From Metridium senile (Eukaryota; Cnidaria; Anthozoa; Actiniaria; Metridiidae), in the NCBI GenBank assembly GCA_949775045.1, contig OX459106.1, positions 1,201,727 to 1,265,726 of the forward strand: a stretch of 64,000 nucleotides of DNA, written 5' to 3'. Shown in pieces: positions 51,801 through 61,279 of this stretch. The translations under genes and the position numbers were made by a program. Each line of letters begins with the position of its first letter. Within the stretch, counting starts at the first letter, position 1. The notes below the pieces were generated by a model, which saw only the letters and a list, made by a program, of their open reading frames with translations, did not search any database and was not told the origin of the DNA.

Positions 51801-52752
51801 AGGTTTGGAAAGTGACCCAGGCTTAATAAGTGAGTATAACACAGGGAACCCAAGCACTAGTAAATGCATCTACATAAATTAATAAATAGATAAATGAATA
51901 AATGCATGCTTATATGTGTGAATAAATGAATGGATGGATGGAGGAATGACATAAAAGATCCATATATATATAGTTAAAAGAATGCATGGACTGATGGGTA
52001 TTTGAATGAATGAATTGATTAATTAGTCATTTATTTATTAATTAATTTATTAATATATTAATTAATTGATTGATTGATTTATCTATTCATTTATTTATTC
52101 ATTTATTTATTTATCTTTTTATTCATACATTTATTTATTTATTTATTTATCCATTTATCCTTTTTTTTATTCATTTATTCATTTACTTATCAATTTATTT
52201 GTTCATTTAGCTATTTATTTATCTATTTTTTTATCTATTCATTTATCAATTTATTTATCATTTAATATTTATTAATTAATTGATTAATTAATCTATTCAT
52301 TTATTTATTCATTCATTTATTTATTCATTTATTTATCAATTTATTTATTCATTTATTTATCTATTTATTTATTTATCTATTTATTTATTCATTTATTTAT
52401 TCATCTATTTATCAATTTATTTATTCATTTATTTATCTATTTATTTATTCATTTAGCTATTTATCAATTTATTTATTTATTTATTTAGCTATTCATTTAT
52501 TCATTCATTTATTTATTTATCCATTTATTTATTTATGTATTTATTTATTTATTCATTTATTTTTCAGTTATCATGGATTCGCCCCCACACCTCCCATATC
52601 TGCCGGCCATCGTTGGCTGCGAGGAGAACGGTGACGAAGCAGATGAAAACACCGACGAGAAAGCTGACAAAACAAATGTCACTACCACTGATGTAATGAG
52701 CAATCCTTTTATGAGGCCCCCAAAACGAGCAAGGAAAACAAAAGTTAGCTGA
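45739..52752 (+). CDS. TAF8: TFIID subunit 8 (TAF8), 252 residues, 7 exons
   Basis: Exons 45739-45868, 47540-47638, 49357-49419, 50191-50315, 51068-51153, 51759-51829, 52568-52752; all GT-AG with consistent phases (1,1,1,0,2,1). Residues about 10-80 are the histone-fold (Bromo_TP) domain that pairs with TAF10: MSVSAICREQGF, RLAIETLTEMLQSYLSELAR, RVKPTLGDVRMALIDLGADL. Residues about 95-165 are the TAF8 C-terminal domain: PTPKALEAG, YIPTHLPSFPDPHSYVKTPT, YASQRKEIEQGLAKFLAKT. The tail NPFMRPPKRARKTK ends in a basic nuclear-localisation-like cluster as in human TAF8. Human TAF8 is about 310 residues; the difference is in the linker and acidic tail. Introns carry many MITEs. Confidence 0.95.
46326..47150. 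mobile_element. Element with 'GGGCAATTCCAT' ends and repeated TGTAACGTCCATGAC
   Basis: TTGGGCAATTCCATATGA near the left and TCATGGAATTGCCCAT at the right are inverted. AATGTAACGTCCATGACA-type boxes occur near 46740, 46760 (variant), 46938 and 47118. In TAF8 intron 1; no coding frame recognised. Confidence 0.55.
47540..47638 (+). CDS. TAF8: TAF8 exon 2
   Basis: Acceptor TTTTGTAG|AT, donor CTAG|GTAAGA. Second half of the histone fold. Confidence 0.95.
47738..48160 (+). mobile_element. tRNA-derived SINE, full head
   Basis: The head has a Pol III A box (TGGCTTAGTTGG) and B box (GGTTTGTGTCC) at tRNA-like spacing, followed by the body shared with 3575-3781 (CTTCTCAGATAAGGACGTAA; TTCGCAAAGAGTAGGGGATT) and a degenerate tail. 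In TAF8 intron 2. Confidence 0.75.
48321..48610. mobile_element. MITE in TAF8 intron 2
   Basis: AGCTAATTCAATTAACGTTG plus TCGCTGATTTATAATGCCTA at the left; TAGGCTTTAGGCTTGTTTCA and GCGACAATTATGTTAATTTA plus ATTAGCT at the right. Ends resemble the MITE at 34565. Confidence 0.75.
49357..49419 (+). CDS. TAF8: TAF8 exon 3
   Basis: Acceptor TCACAG|GT, donor AACC|GTAAGT. 63 bp coding GADLDSIPVYAQRNHRLHLN and N. Confidence 0.93.
49494..49690. mobile_element. Inverted-repeat element in TAF8 intron 3
   Basis: ACTTGCATCCACAATCTGGA and ATTGATAAACTGGTTTAAAC pair with inverted copies on the right; starts 75 bp after exon 3. Confidence 0.8.
49899..50142. mobile_element. Inverted-repeat element in TAF8 intron 3
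   Basis: CAGGTTCCCATTTAAATCTG at the left (with two extra tandem copies of the CCCATTTAAATCTGTACTTT unit) and the inverse at the right; GATGTGTGCTAAACACACAG forms the inner arm. It ends 49 bp before exon 4. Confidence 0.82.
50191..50315 (+). CDS. TAF8: TAF8 exon 4
   Basis: Acceptor CAACAG|CT, donor CACCA|GTAAGT. Carries the conserved YIPTHLPSFPDPHSYVKTP. Confidence 0.95.
51068..51153 (+). CDS. TAF8: TAF8 exon 5
   Basis: Acceptor TTTTTAG|AC, donor GCTAA|GTATGA. Helical segment LSEEYKAVRERYASQRKEIE. Confidence 0.93.
51187..51375. mobile_element. Inverted-repeat element in TAF8 intron 5
   Basis: CAGTTCCCTGCACCATCTTA and GCCTTTGCATTGAAGCGAGA pair with inverted copies. Single-arm relative at 37795-37870. 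Begins about 35 bp after exon 5. Confidence 0.75.
51395..51565. mobile_element. Palindromic element 'GAGTTATAGAGCACG'
   Basis: GTTGAGTTATAGAGCACGTG and GGGATTTTAAGAAGAC at the left, inverse at the right, around GAAGCATGACGCGTAGCGGA. A partial extra copy lies at 51600-51650. Confidence 0.75.
51759..51829 (+). CDS. TAF8: TAF8 exon 6
   Basis: Acceptor GTACTAG|AT, donor AATAA|GTGAGT. FLAKTAEHKSPVCQGLESDP. Confidence 0.92.
51870..52567. repeat. (ATTT/ATTC)n tetranucleotide tract
   Basis: About 700 bp of TTTA/TTCA/ATGA-type repeats filling TAF8 intron 6 right up to the acceptor; the polypyrimidine tract of exon 7 is formed by the repeat itself. Confidence 0.93.
52568..52752 (+). CDS. TAF8: TAF8 exon 7 and stop
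   Basis: Acceptor TTTTTCAG|TT; acidic stretch EENGDEADENTDEKADKTN, then NPFMRPPKRARKTKVS and TGA. An AATAAA follows about 45 bp later. Confidence 0.95.
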
Positions 52753-52797
52753 TTAATAAGATTATTGTATATATTTTATCAATATTGACTGAATTCT

Positions 52798-52803
52798 AAT
52801 AAA
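52798..52803 (+). terminator. TAF8: TAF8 polyadenylation signal
   Basis: AATAAA 45 nt after the TGA, followed by a T/G-rich stretch. Confidence 0.6.
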
Positions 52804-52842
52804 TGTTATATTTAGGACACTTGAAATTTGTGAAGGTATTTT

Positions 52843-53550
52843 TTTGTTTGTTTGTTTGTTTGCTTGTCTGTCTGTCTGTTGGTTTGTCTGTTTGTTTGTT
52901 TGTTTGTCTGTCTGCCGGTTTGTTTGTTGGTTTGCTTGTCTGTTAGTTTGTTTGTCTGTCTGTCTGCTGGTTTGTTTGCTTGCTTGTCTGTTTGCTTGTT
53001 TGTTTGTTTGTTTGTTTATCTGTTTGTTTGTCTGTCTGTCTGTTGGTTTGTTTGTCTGTTTATTTGCTTGTCTGTTTATTTGTCTGTTCGTTTGTTTGCT
53101 TGCTTGTTTGTTCCTTTGTCTGTCTGTTTATCTCAATGTCTGTTTGTTTGTATGTTCGTTTGTTTGTCTGTTCGTATTTTTGTGCGTTTGTTTGTCTTTT
53201 TTTTTCGTTTGTTTGTTTGTCTGTTTGATATGTGTTTGTTTGTCTGATTGTTTGTTCGTCTGTTTGTTCGTTTGTTTGTTTGTTTTTCTGGCTGTTTGTT
53301 TGTCTGTTTGTTTGTTCGTGCGTTTGATTGTCTGTTTGTTTGTCTGTTTGTTTGTTTGTATGTTCGTTTGTTTGTCTGTTTTTTCGTTTGTTTGTTTGTC
53401 TGTTTGATATGTGTTTCTTTGTCTGATTGTTTGTTCGTTTGTTTGTTTGTTTTTCTGCTGTTTGTTTTATTTGTTTGTTCGTTTGTTTGCTCGTTTGTTA
53501 GTTTGCCTGTTTGTTTGTTTTTTGTTTGTTTGTTTGTTTGTCTTTCGCCC
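52843..53550. repeat. (TTTG/TCTG)n tetranucleotide tract, about 700 bp
   Basis: Starts 40 bp after the TAF8 polyadenylation signal. Runs of TTTG, TCTG, TTCG and CTTG; Val-Cys-Leu-Phe frames on the plus strand and Lys-Gln-Thr-Asn frames on the minus strand are artefacts. Confidence 0.97.
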
Positions 53551-53559
53551 TTGCATTTA

Positions 53560-54600
53560 TCCATACATACATCCATTCATTCATTAAACATCTTGAAACA
53601 CAACGTCCACGTTGGAATGTAGCTATTTCACACTCAACCAAATTAGATTTGCGCCCACTAATGAGACTTGATTGACGGCGGCGAAAAACTTCATTCACTG
53701 CGCTTGGAAATACCGCTAGAAACGCGAATAATATTTCGAATCACGCTACAAGAATTTAAAGAATTATTTTGATGGGAGTTTGCCAAAACTGACGTGATTT
53801 GGAATGTAATTTAAGATGAATGTCTTGTCGCCTCGCTCAGAAAGTTCAAACACCCAAGCGAAAACGGCTCTTCATATGCAGCGTAAAATATTCCAGAATT
53901 TGCTTAATTCACGATATTGAAACCCAGCTATCATAATGTTAAAGGTAAGTTTAAGTATTTTTTATGTTGATAATTAATTTTGTTGTTGGAAAATTTGCAG
54001 AAGTAGTAGTTTGGAGAGAATCGTTGCTCGCGAAAACTGACCTGAGTTTCTGATAAACCTCGCTAAAGCAAGACTTAACCAAATAAATTCATTTAATTAA
54101 ACAACAATAAATTATTATAATAACAAAGATACTGCATTTTAATCCGTTTAATCATGTTGTTTTTACCTCAATGTGTAAACAGCTACAAGAAACAGCTAGT
54201 TCACAAAGCGCGGGAATCGAATATCGTAAACTGCTGTTTTGAATATCCTTCAGAATTCAATTTGCGACAAAAAACTATAGCTATTGCTTACTATTTTAAT
54301 AATAATGAAAATAGAGTGCAAATAGTATTGACTACGAAGACATTTAACCCGTGAAACAAAATTAAATAGTCAAGGTATAATAGAATGCATTCAGTAAAAG
54401 CATGAAACATTAATATAATACTCTTTTGTACTATTTTATGCTTATTCTTTTGTTTTCTTTTGTTCAACTAGCACTATTTTGTACAATTTAGTAATAAGTG
54501 CTTCACGCTTTTACTGAATGCACTCTAGTCAAATAGACACAAAAGAAAACAATGGAATTAGAGACTGCTAAGGTGTATTAGTCTAATATCTATTTCACGG
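53560..54600. other. Gene-free stretch downstream of TAF8
   Basis: No recognised exon. A 66-codon frame at 54154-54357 has no family resemblance. ATGTTAAAGGTAAGTTTAAG at 53936 looks like a start codon followed by a donor, but nothing supports a gene. Inverted AATAGTACAAAATAGT-type motifs lie near 54420-54490. Confidence 0.4.
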
Positions 54601-54603
54601 GTT

Positions 54604-54781
54604 AGAGTGGTTTTCATTAACCCGTGAAACACACTTTAGCGTAATATGCTTTATTACACTTTATTACACTTTAACTTTGTGTTTTATAATCATTTGTTCA
54701 ATAGCACTATTACACATTAATACACTTTATTACTCTTTCCCTAATACACTTTGTTTCACGGGTTAATGAAAACCACTCTAA
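54604..54781. mobile_element. MITE 'GTGGTTTTCATTAACCCGTGAAAC'
   Basis: AGAGTGGTTTTCATTAACCC and its inverse at the right enclose ACTTTATTACAC repeats. Decayed copies at 23385-23450, 28780-28985, 29460-29640 and 55320-55450: the commonest MITE in the window. Confidence 0.85.
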
Positions 54782-54782
54782 G

Positions 54783-54930
54783 GGGTGGACCATTTGACTT
54801 TTGAGGGGGTGGTGGATGATTTTGAAAAAAAATTTCCTGCAAGCCAAAATCGCCACTCGAATCTTTGCATTTTTATGAAATAAATTTCGTGCTCATGGAA
54901 GCGGGCAAAAGTCAAATGGTCCACCCCTAA
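54783..54930. mobile_element. MITE 'GGGGTGGACCATTTGACTTTTG'
   Basis: AGGGGTGGACCATTTGACTT at the left and AAGTCAAATGGTCCACCCCT at the right are exact inverses. Abuts the preceding MITE. The family is also present at 17.7, 26.1 and 38.8 kb. Confidence 0.88.
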
Positions 54931-54953
54931 GTGTGTCTACTCTAGCATTATGT

Positions 54954-55301
54954 TAGCCTGCGTTACATCCGGTTTATTCCCCGTAATAACCGTCTGCGAA
55001 ATAACGAACATATTCGTGTTCTGAGACCCCCAGCGAATAGCAGGAAAATATATAATAGATGCTGATTGGCTGTTGACCTTTCAAATTCTAACGAGTCCTC
55101 CCATTGATTATTATCTCAAACGGGAAAGACTGAGGCGAGTAATCGAACCAATGGGAGTACTCGTTAGAATTTGAAAGGTTAACAGCCAATCAGCATCTAT
55201 TACATATTTTCCTGCTATTCGCTGGGTGTCTCAGAACACGAATATGTTCGTTATTTCGCAGACGGTTAATACGGGGAATAAACCGGATGTAACGCAGGCT
55301 A
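54954..55301. mobile_element. Mutator-like foldback element, 348 bp, 9-bp target duplication
   Basis: Ends TAGCCTGCGTTACATCCGGT and inverse; arms of about 140 bp (GACGGTTATTACGGGG-type and AACAGCCAATCAGCATCTAT) pair almost throughout. GCATTATGT is duplicated at 54945-54953 and 55302-55310. No transposase; non-autonomous. Confidence 0.9.
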
Positions 55302-55519
55302 GCATTATGTCAGTAGTATTTAGTTTTGTATTCGTGAAACGTACTCTTTATAAATGCACCTTAATTCCACGTACATTGTATTCTTTTGTTGTTATTTGAA
55401 TATCACACTTTAACTAATACACTTTGTTTCACGGGTTAATGAAAACCAGTCTTTCCGTGAAAAATTTGATACGATGACAAGCGAGCCTATATTGCGGAGT
55501 AGGACTGGTAACTAGCGGA

Positions 55520-55890
55520 AATCTTTTGGCGCCAACACAGCGGTCAAACGTCTACGCATGCGTACCACAATTTTCACAGCGGTAAATTTGCAATTGTTAA
55601 CATTAGAAATTTCGGACTACAGTGTTTGAAGTCGATTTAAAATGAAATTTCCTGAATATTTAATCTTGAATGTTCGTGTACATAACCTTTGTTCAAGTTG
55701 TGCATATACCATGTAATTTACACTTTTTAAGTTTGTTTAGTTTTTGTGAAAGAAAAAAAAAGCGGCGAAAGTCGTCTACTCCTTAGTTTTATAGAGTCCG
55801 TACGAATGCCAGCTTTGTGTGCTGGACCATTATTTTTTATTTTTTTATTTATTTCCGCGCATGCGTGGTCGTTTTGTTGTTGGCGCCGTT
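55520..55890. mobile_element. Inverted-repeat element, copy 2
   Basis: GGCGCCAACA ... CAGCGGTCAAACGTCTACGC plus ATGCG at the left, CGCGCATGCGTGGTCGTTTT and TTGGCGCC at the right; the interior TTGAAGTCGATTTAAAATGA matches 35800. Confidence 0.75.
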
Positions 55891-56029
55891 TGAGCAAGTC
55901 GTCTGTTGATTGTTACTGTGGCATGAGATCAACTTTACAGGTAAAAAATACCGTTTTTGATCTAGGTAATACATAAGAAACTACACCTAAATTGCAAGAA
56001 TCAACGTTGTCGCATGAAAACGTACATTA

Positions 56030-56110
56030 TTAGTTTAGTAAGAAAGGAATAACAAAAGAAAGAGTTCAGCTTGAATGATCTTTTTTTGTCGTTTAATTAA
56101 TTCGTAACTA
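56030..56110. mobile_element. Fragment of the 45061 MITE family
   Basis: AAGAGTTCAGCTTGAATGAT with flanking inverted AATTAAACGACAAAA/AATAACAAAAG arms. Confidence 0.55.
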
Positions 56111-56214
56111 CAAAAGTCATGACAACTTTCTTGCATTTATGTTCATGAATGTAAAATGTGTTAGAGTGAAAAAACATAGTCTCTAATAGTCACTAAATAA
56201 GAACTTTTACACAG

Positions 56215-56870
56215 TAGCAGTTTGATTCTATTTCATGGATATAGTGTTTGCGCTCTATTCCACAGTAGCAATTTGATTCTTAGACTATTTCATGGATATA
56301 GTGTTTGCGCTCTATTCCATAGTAGCAGTTTGATTCTATTTCATGGATATAGTGTTTGCGCTCTATTCCACAGTAGCAGTTTAATACTATTTCATGGATA
56401 TAGTGTTTGCGCTCTATTCACAGTAGCAGTTTAATACTATTTCATGGATATAGTGTTTGCGCTCTATTCACAGTAGCAGTTTGATTCTATTTCATGGATA
56501 TAGTGTTTGCGCTCTATTCCACAGTAGCAGTTTAATACTATTTCATGGATATAGTGTTTGCGCTCTATTCCACAGTAGCAGTTTAATACTATTTCATGGA
56601 TATAGTGTTTGCGCTCTATTCACAGTAGCAGTTTGATTCTATTTCATGGATAAAGTGTTTGCGCTCTATTCCACAGTAGCAGTTAAATACTATTTCATGG
56701 ATATAGTTTTTGTGCTCTATTCCACAGTAGCAGTTTGATTCTATTTCATGGATATAGTGTTTGCGCTCTATTCCACAGTAGCAATTTCATTCTATTTCAA
56801 GGATATAGTGTTTGAATTGCGCTCTATTCCGCAAAAGCAATTTGATTCTGTTGCATGGATATAGTGTTAG
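56215..56870. repeat. About 50-bp minisatellite (third site)
   Basis: About 13 units of TTTCATGGATATAGTGTTTG, CGCTCTATTCCACAGTAGCA, GTTTGATTCTA. The same unit as beside the ShKT genes at 24.6 and 30.4 kb, but with GTTTAATAC variants private to this array. Confidence 0.93.
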
Positions 56871-56999
56871 CGCACTAATTATTATTCTAATTTTGTTATG
56901 AGAACGTGAGTAATTTAAATAAATTAGTTTACAAAGCTTCATAACTGACAATCACTTATCACGGTCTACGGCTTCGTTTAATTCCCGTACAATTTCAAT

Positions 57000-58200
57000 T
57001 CGTGTAATAAAAAAAATCTCTAATTCCTATCCCCAATTATAAAAGGGAACGATATTTCTTCTGGACCATAAGTAATAGTTTTACTGTATATAGTACGATT
57101 TTCAGAATTATATATTATGATTTAGAAAAGTTACAATCGATTGAGTCCATGTATACTTTATAAATGACAAGCATGTCAGACAGCTGAAGTGTGAGCCGCG
57201 TTCGTTTTCAGTCTTTTGTTAGGTGTTGCAAGTAGGTGTTACATGTATTACTAATAAAAGACAAAGTATGCAAAATGCGCTAATTCTGATTGTTATTTTG
57301 TTATAATGAGAGCCTGAGTCTTTGTAATGAATTACTTTAAAGATTTGAATAGCATCATTGTTTACGCTCAACTTAACTGCTTCGATATATGTAGATTAGT
57401 TTCATTCCTCAGTAGTCATTATAGCATGAGATTTCGGGTGATCTATAGTGTCTGTCTCTTAAGAGCTGGTCACGCCACAGGCAGCAGCTACAGCAAACAA
57501 TTTTACAGTAGAGATATGAGAGAAAAAAATCCGATTTCAATCCTGTGTTGTCTTAAATTTGGTGTCATTCTGGGTGAGCGTTAAACAACCACCCAAAATG
57601 ACACCAAATAAATTTAACAACAATACAGGATTGAAATATGTTCAAATTTATTTCAATAAAAAAGAATTTCACTCATATCTCTATGAAAAAATTGGCTTCC
57701 GGTAGCACTACCAAATATAGCGCTAGTTTCTTTGTGTTTTCTTGTTTCTTTATTTATGCATTCGAACAGTTGCAATTTCTTGTTGTAGTTGTATAATTAG
57801 TGCTAAGATATAATTAGTCAATGGAAATGTTCGGGGTTTTCAATTTTTGAAGCATTAGACCTTGTTACTGATTTATAGTGAACATGTTTTAAAAAAACGG
57901 ACCTACTTTTGAAGTAAACATTATATATTGAAGACTTTTGCTTTCCTTTTGAGGTATCTTTCTTAGGAACTCATGCAGATCGTTTTGACATCTATTATAG
58001 AAGCTCCATGTGAGCACTTAATCAGTCTCAAGAGTGTCTAGTTAAAAAGAACATGACATGCATGTCGGCTTGAAGTAGAGAAATCTGTCAAACATTCGAC
58101 ATGTAGCTGTCTTCTGTTATTTGGTTTGCTATGTCACTCTTCCGTTTTGCCGGGGGAGGGGAGGGAACGGCTGTATGCAGGCTAATTTTGCTGCGAAACT
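57000..58200. other. Gene-free stretch with one palindromic core
   Basis: Only 57530-57645 stands out: ATTTCAATCCTGTGTTGTCT and TTGGTGTCATTCTGGGTG pair with CACCCAAAATGACACC and ACAATACAGGATTGAAAT. Nothing else recognised. Confidence 0.45.
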
Positions 58201-58227
58201 ATGTTGTTAGATACCAAACTTTGAGTA

Positions 58228-58545
58228 ATTGCCCTATTTCATTATGACGTCACAATGTGTTTACAGTGAGGGATAGAATTGCCGAAAACAATGGTAATTT
58301 CAACTAAATCTTACTTCTCTTTGAAATTGAGCTTTATATTATCTAGTTTTTATGTATGTTATGTGTCTATATTTATACTTTCATATTTATGGCATTTTGT
58401 TGTCATTTCTTTCCTATCCGTTTTGTAAATGCAATTTTATCGTGTAGTGTTGTATTGTTGTTATGAATCTGTCCCCCTCTGGCGACCATGATCCTTAGCG
58501 TTGAAATAATGTTTTGATGTGACGTCATAATGAAATAGAACAATT
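58228..58545. mobile_element. Intact MITE, 'ATTGCCCTATTTCATTATGACGTCA' family
   Basis: Third copy of the family (see 15142 and 33358); ends pair, body co-linear. Confidence 0.85.
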
Positions 58546-58924
58546 ATAAATGTAGAAATAAAGCTGCATGTATCAATCGTCGCTTGATATTTCCAAGACG
58601 CTCTCATTAATGTTTTTCATATTGCAATATGTTGGGGCCTTGACCATCACTATTGATTGATGCATGTTGCATTAAAAGTTTAGATCAATTTTTTGAGAAA
58701 ATAAGCGATAAACTATTTCAATGACGTCATCACTACGCCACAACCAAAACGCTGGCTCAAACTAACTTTATATTTTTGACAACGTTAGTCTATGCCTGAT
58801 ATCGTTTGAAAACGGCTAGCAAATCGGATGATTCAAAAAGAAGTTACAGCCGTCTGAATACGGCTAGGTGTACCATAAAAATATTGCGCTGAGCCTCCTT
58901 AAAACAATACGATTCCTCTCTCAA

Positions 58925-58985
58925 TACTACAGTTTCTCGTTATCTATCACCGCTGTACTATTTGACAAAAGGCGCATTTGCACAG
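58925..58985. mobile_element. Single end of the 2442/62803 element family
   Basis: ACCGCTGTACTATTTGACAA and AAGGCGCATTTGCACAG, then unrelated sequence and the 95-bp tandem array. Confidence 0.65.
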
Positions 58986-59089
58986 ACTAAGACAAGATTT
59001 GTTGTAAAAAGGATTCACACTGAAATTCCAAGCCAAGCAGCGGAAAATACTACCGATAAAAAATAGAAAAACTCGTTTAAATTTACTCC

Positions 59090-59935
59090 AAATCTTCTTT
59101 TGCCAAATTGTACATCGGTGTTTGATATAAACGATAAGTAATAGAATGAAATTTGTAACACCGTAAAAAAATAGAAATAGAAACTAGCGAGTAAACTAGT
59201 ATAGGCTGCGTCGGTGTTTGATATAAACGATAAGTAATAGAATGAAATTTGTAACACCGTAAAAAATAAAAATAGAAACTAGCGAGTAAACTAGTATAGG
59301 CTGCGTCGGTGTTCGATATAAACGATACGTAATAGAATGAAATGTGTAACACCGTAAAAAATAGAATTAGAAACTAGCGAGTAAACTAGTATAGGCTGCG
59401 TCGGTGTTCGATATAAACGATACGTAATAGAATGAAATGTGTAACACCGTAAAAAATAAAAATAGAAACTAGCGAGTAAACTAGTATAGGCTGCGTCGGT
59501 GTTTGATATAAACGATACGTAATAGAATGAAATTTGTAACACCGTAAAAAATACAAATAGAAACTAGCGAGTAAACTAGCATAGGCTGCGTCGGTGTTTG
59601 ATATAAACGATACGTAATAGAATGAAATTTGTAACACCGTAAAAATAAAAATAGAAACTAGCGAGTAAACTAGTAAAGGCTGCGTCGGTGTTTGATATAA
59701 ACGATAGGTAATAGAATGAAATTTGTAACACCGTAAAAAATAGAAATAGAAACTAGCGAGTAAACTAGTATAGGCTGCGTCGGTGTTTGATATAAACGAT
59801 AGGTAATAGAATGAAATTTGTAACACCGTAAAAAATACAAATAGAAACTAGCGAGTAAACTAGTAAAGGCTGCGTCGGTTTATGATATAAACGATAGGTA
59901 ATAGAATGAAATTTGTAACACCGTAAAAAATGTCA
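59090..59935. repeat. 95-bp tandem repeat, about 9 copies
   Basis: GGCTGCGTCGGTGTTTGATA recurs every 94-95 bp (about 59211, 59306, 59401, 59496, 59591, 59685, 59780, 59875) with ACACCGTAAAAAATAGAAAT and CTAGCGAGTAAACTAGTATA. Open minus-strand frames across it repeat FHSITYRLYQTP and are artefacts of the period. Confidence 0.95.
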
Positions 59936-60539
59936 ACTTAACTTTACTGACATTTCAAGTTTTAGCTCTTCCAAGGTTGTCGGTGTTGGCTAATTCAGTA
60001 AATAAATGATTAATCAGCAAGTTATTGAATAAGATAATTATTCATTGAACAAATAGACAATTCGATGAATACATTATATACCGTTAAAAGTATAAATAAT
60101 TGAATAGAGAGATGAGTGTTTATTCAATTTACATCAACATCACAATCTTGCTCTTGTGGTTGCCCGCTTGTCCGCTTGTCTAGCGTGAGCATTTTACTTG
60201 TAAACCATAAAATACACTTTTGGCCTCGCGTAGAACCTTTTAAGGAGATAAGAGCAACGTACCTATCAACCTAGAAACCACAAGCAAAAAAAAACCATAT
60301 AATCAATATATATCTATTACAAAAACCGTAGAATACTGCATACTGAATAGTGCATTGCAAAACAGAAATCCATTCTGAGTCATGTAATATTGTTTAAAGT
60401 AAAATATATATTAATTAGTTATTTTATTCTTAGTGCATTCCATGCAAAACACTATTTATATTTTATTTTACATTAATGAGACCCAAAATGCCATTCAATG
60501 TCATAAGTGCCTTTACAAGTCACACGCAACCAACTAGAC

Positions 60540-60780
60540 CACACAAACGAAAAATAGAGTTTTGGTGGACGTCAATCACTAGCTGTATTTCCATGGCAAC
60601 ATATACTAAAATGTCCGTTGAATTGCAAATCAGCGATATAAACTCGCTACTCAGAGTTTATGCCCGTAAAAATAATGAAATCGATTCCAAACTCACTAAA
60701 ATTGAGGTCAGGGAATACTAGGAAAAAAATGTTAGGTAAAAAGACAAATAGAAGCTTCAGTTCTATCAAAATTAGATCTA
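60540..60780. repeat. Dispersed repeat shared with 36.6-36.8 kb
   Basis: GTGGACGTCAATCACTAGCT and AAAAGACAAATAGAAGCTTC; carries the short frame LQISDINSLLRVYARKNNEI, possibly a fragment of a transposon protein. Confidence 0.45.
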
Positions 60781-60864
60781 ATCTACACAAATTCTTCGTG
60801 TTGTAATTAAATTTATCGACACACCAAAAAATAAGTTTACCAAAAAGACCTTAAAAACTAAAGC

Positions 60865-61091
60865 CTGGTTTACACTAGCGACTCAACGCAAGCCCAAACG
60901 CAAGCGCAAACAAACTATTCACTAGTGCCACGCGCAAGCACGTCAAGCGCAAACACAAGAAAAAAGGAAATTTTTTGATATCTTGCGCTTGCGTTATCAC
61001 TGCATCAAACGGTTTTACGACGAAATAAGGTCTCTTGCGCTTGCGCTTGTGTTTGCGCTTGTGCTTGAGTCGCTAGTGAAAACTAGGCTTA
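60865..61091. mobile_element. Foldback element of 'CGCAAGCGCAA' repeats, 227 bp
   Basis: AAGCCTGGTTTACACTAGCG plus ACTCAA at the left, TTGAGTCGCTAGTGAAAACT plus AGGCTT at the right; the interior is AAGCGCAAGCGCAAAC-type repeats in both directions. Confidence 0.82.
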
Positions 61092-61094
61092 AAA

Positions 61095-61275
61095 GAAATG
61101 TCACATGACACCACATGAGTTCGCTCTAAATGCTCAATACTAGCATTAATTGTTAACATAGATTTCATAATTCTTATTCCATATTCACTGTTACTCATTA
61201 TACTGTTAAACATTGAAATTTCAACTGCTGTAAACAAATAAACAAAGAATCACGTGTCACTTGTTGTAGTGTTAA
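61095..61275. repeat. Dispersed repeat, third copy
   Basis: Matches 15985-16190 and 28560-28745. Confidence 0.7.
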
Positions 61276-61279
61276 TCTC

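Noticed and set aside
52844..53622. Cys-rich 187-codon frame and its overlapping frames
   Set aside because: The cysteines come from TGT in a (TTTG/TCTG)n tract, not from a real cysteine-rich protein.
59015..59826. Repeated minus-strand frames with FHSITYRLYQTP
   Set aside because: Period-95 tandem repeat artefacts.
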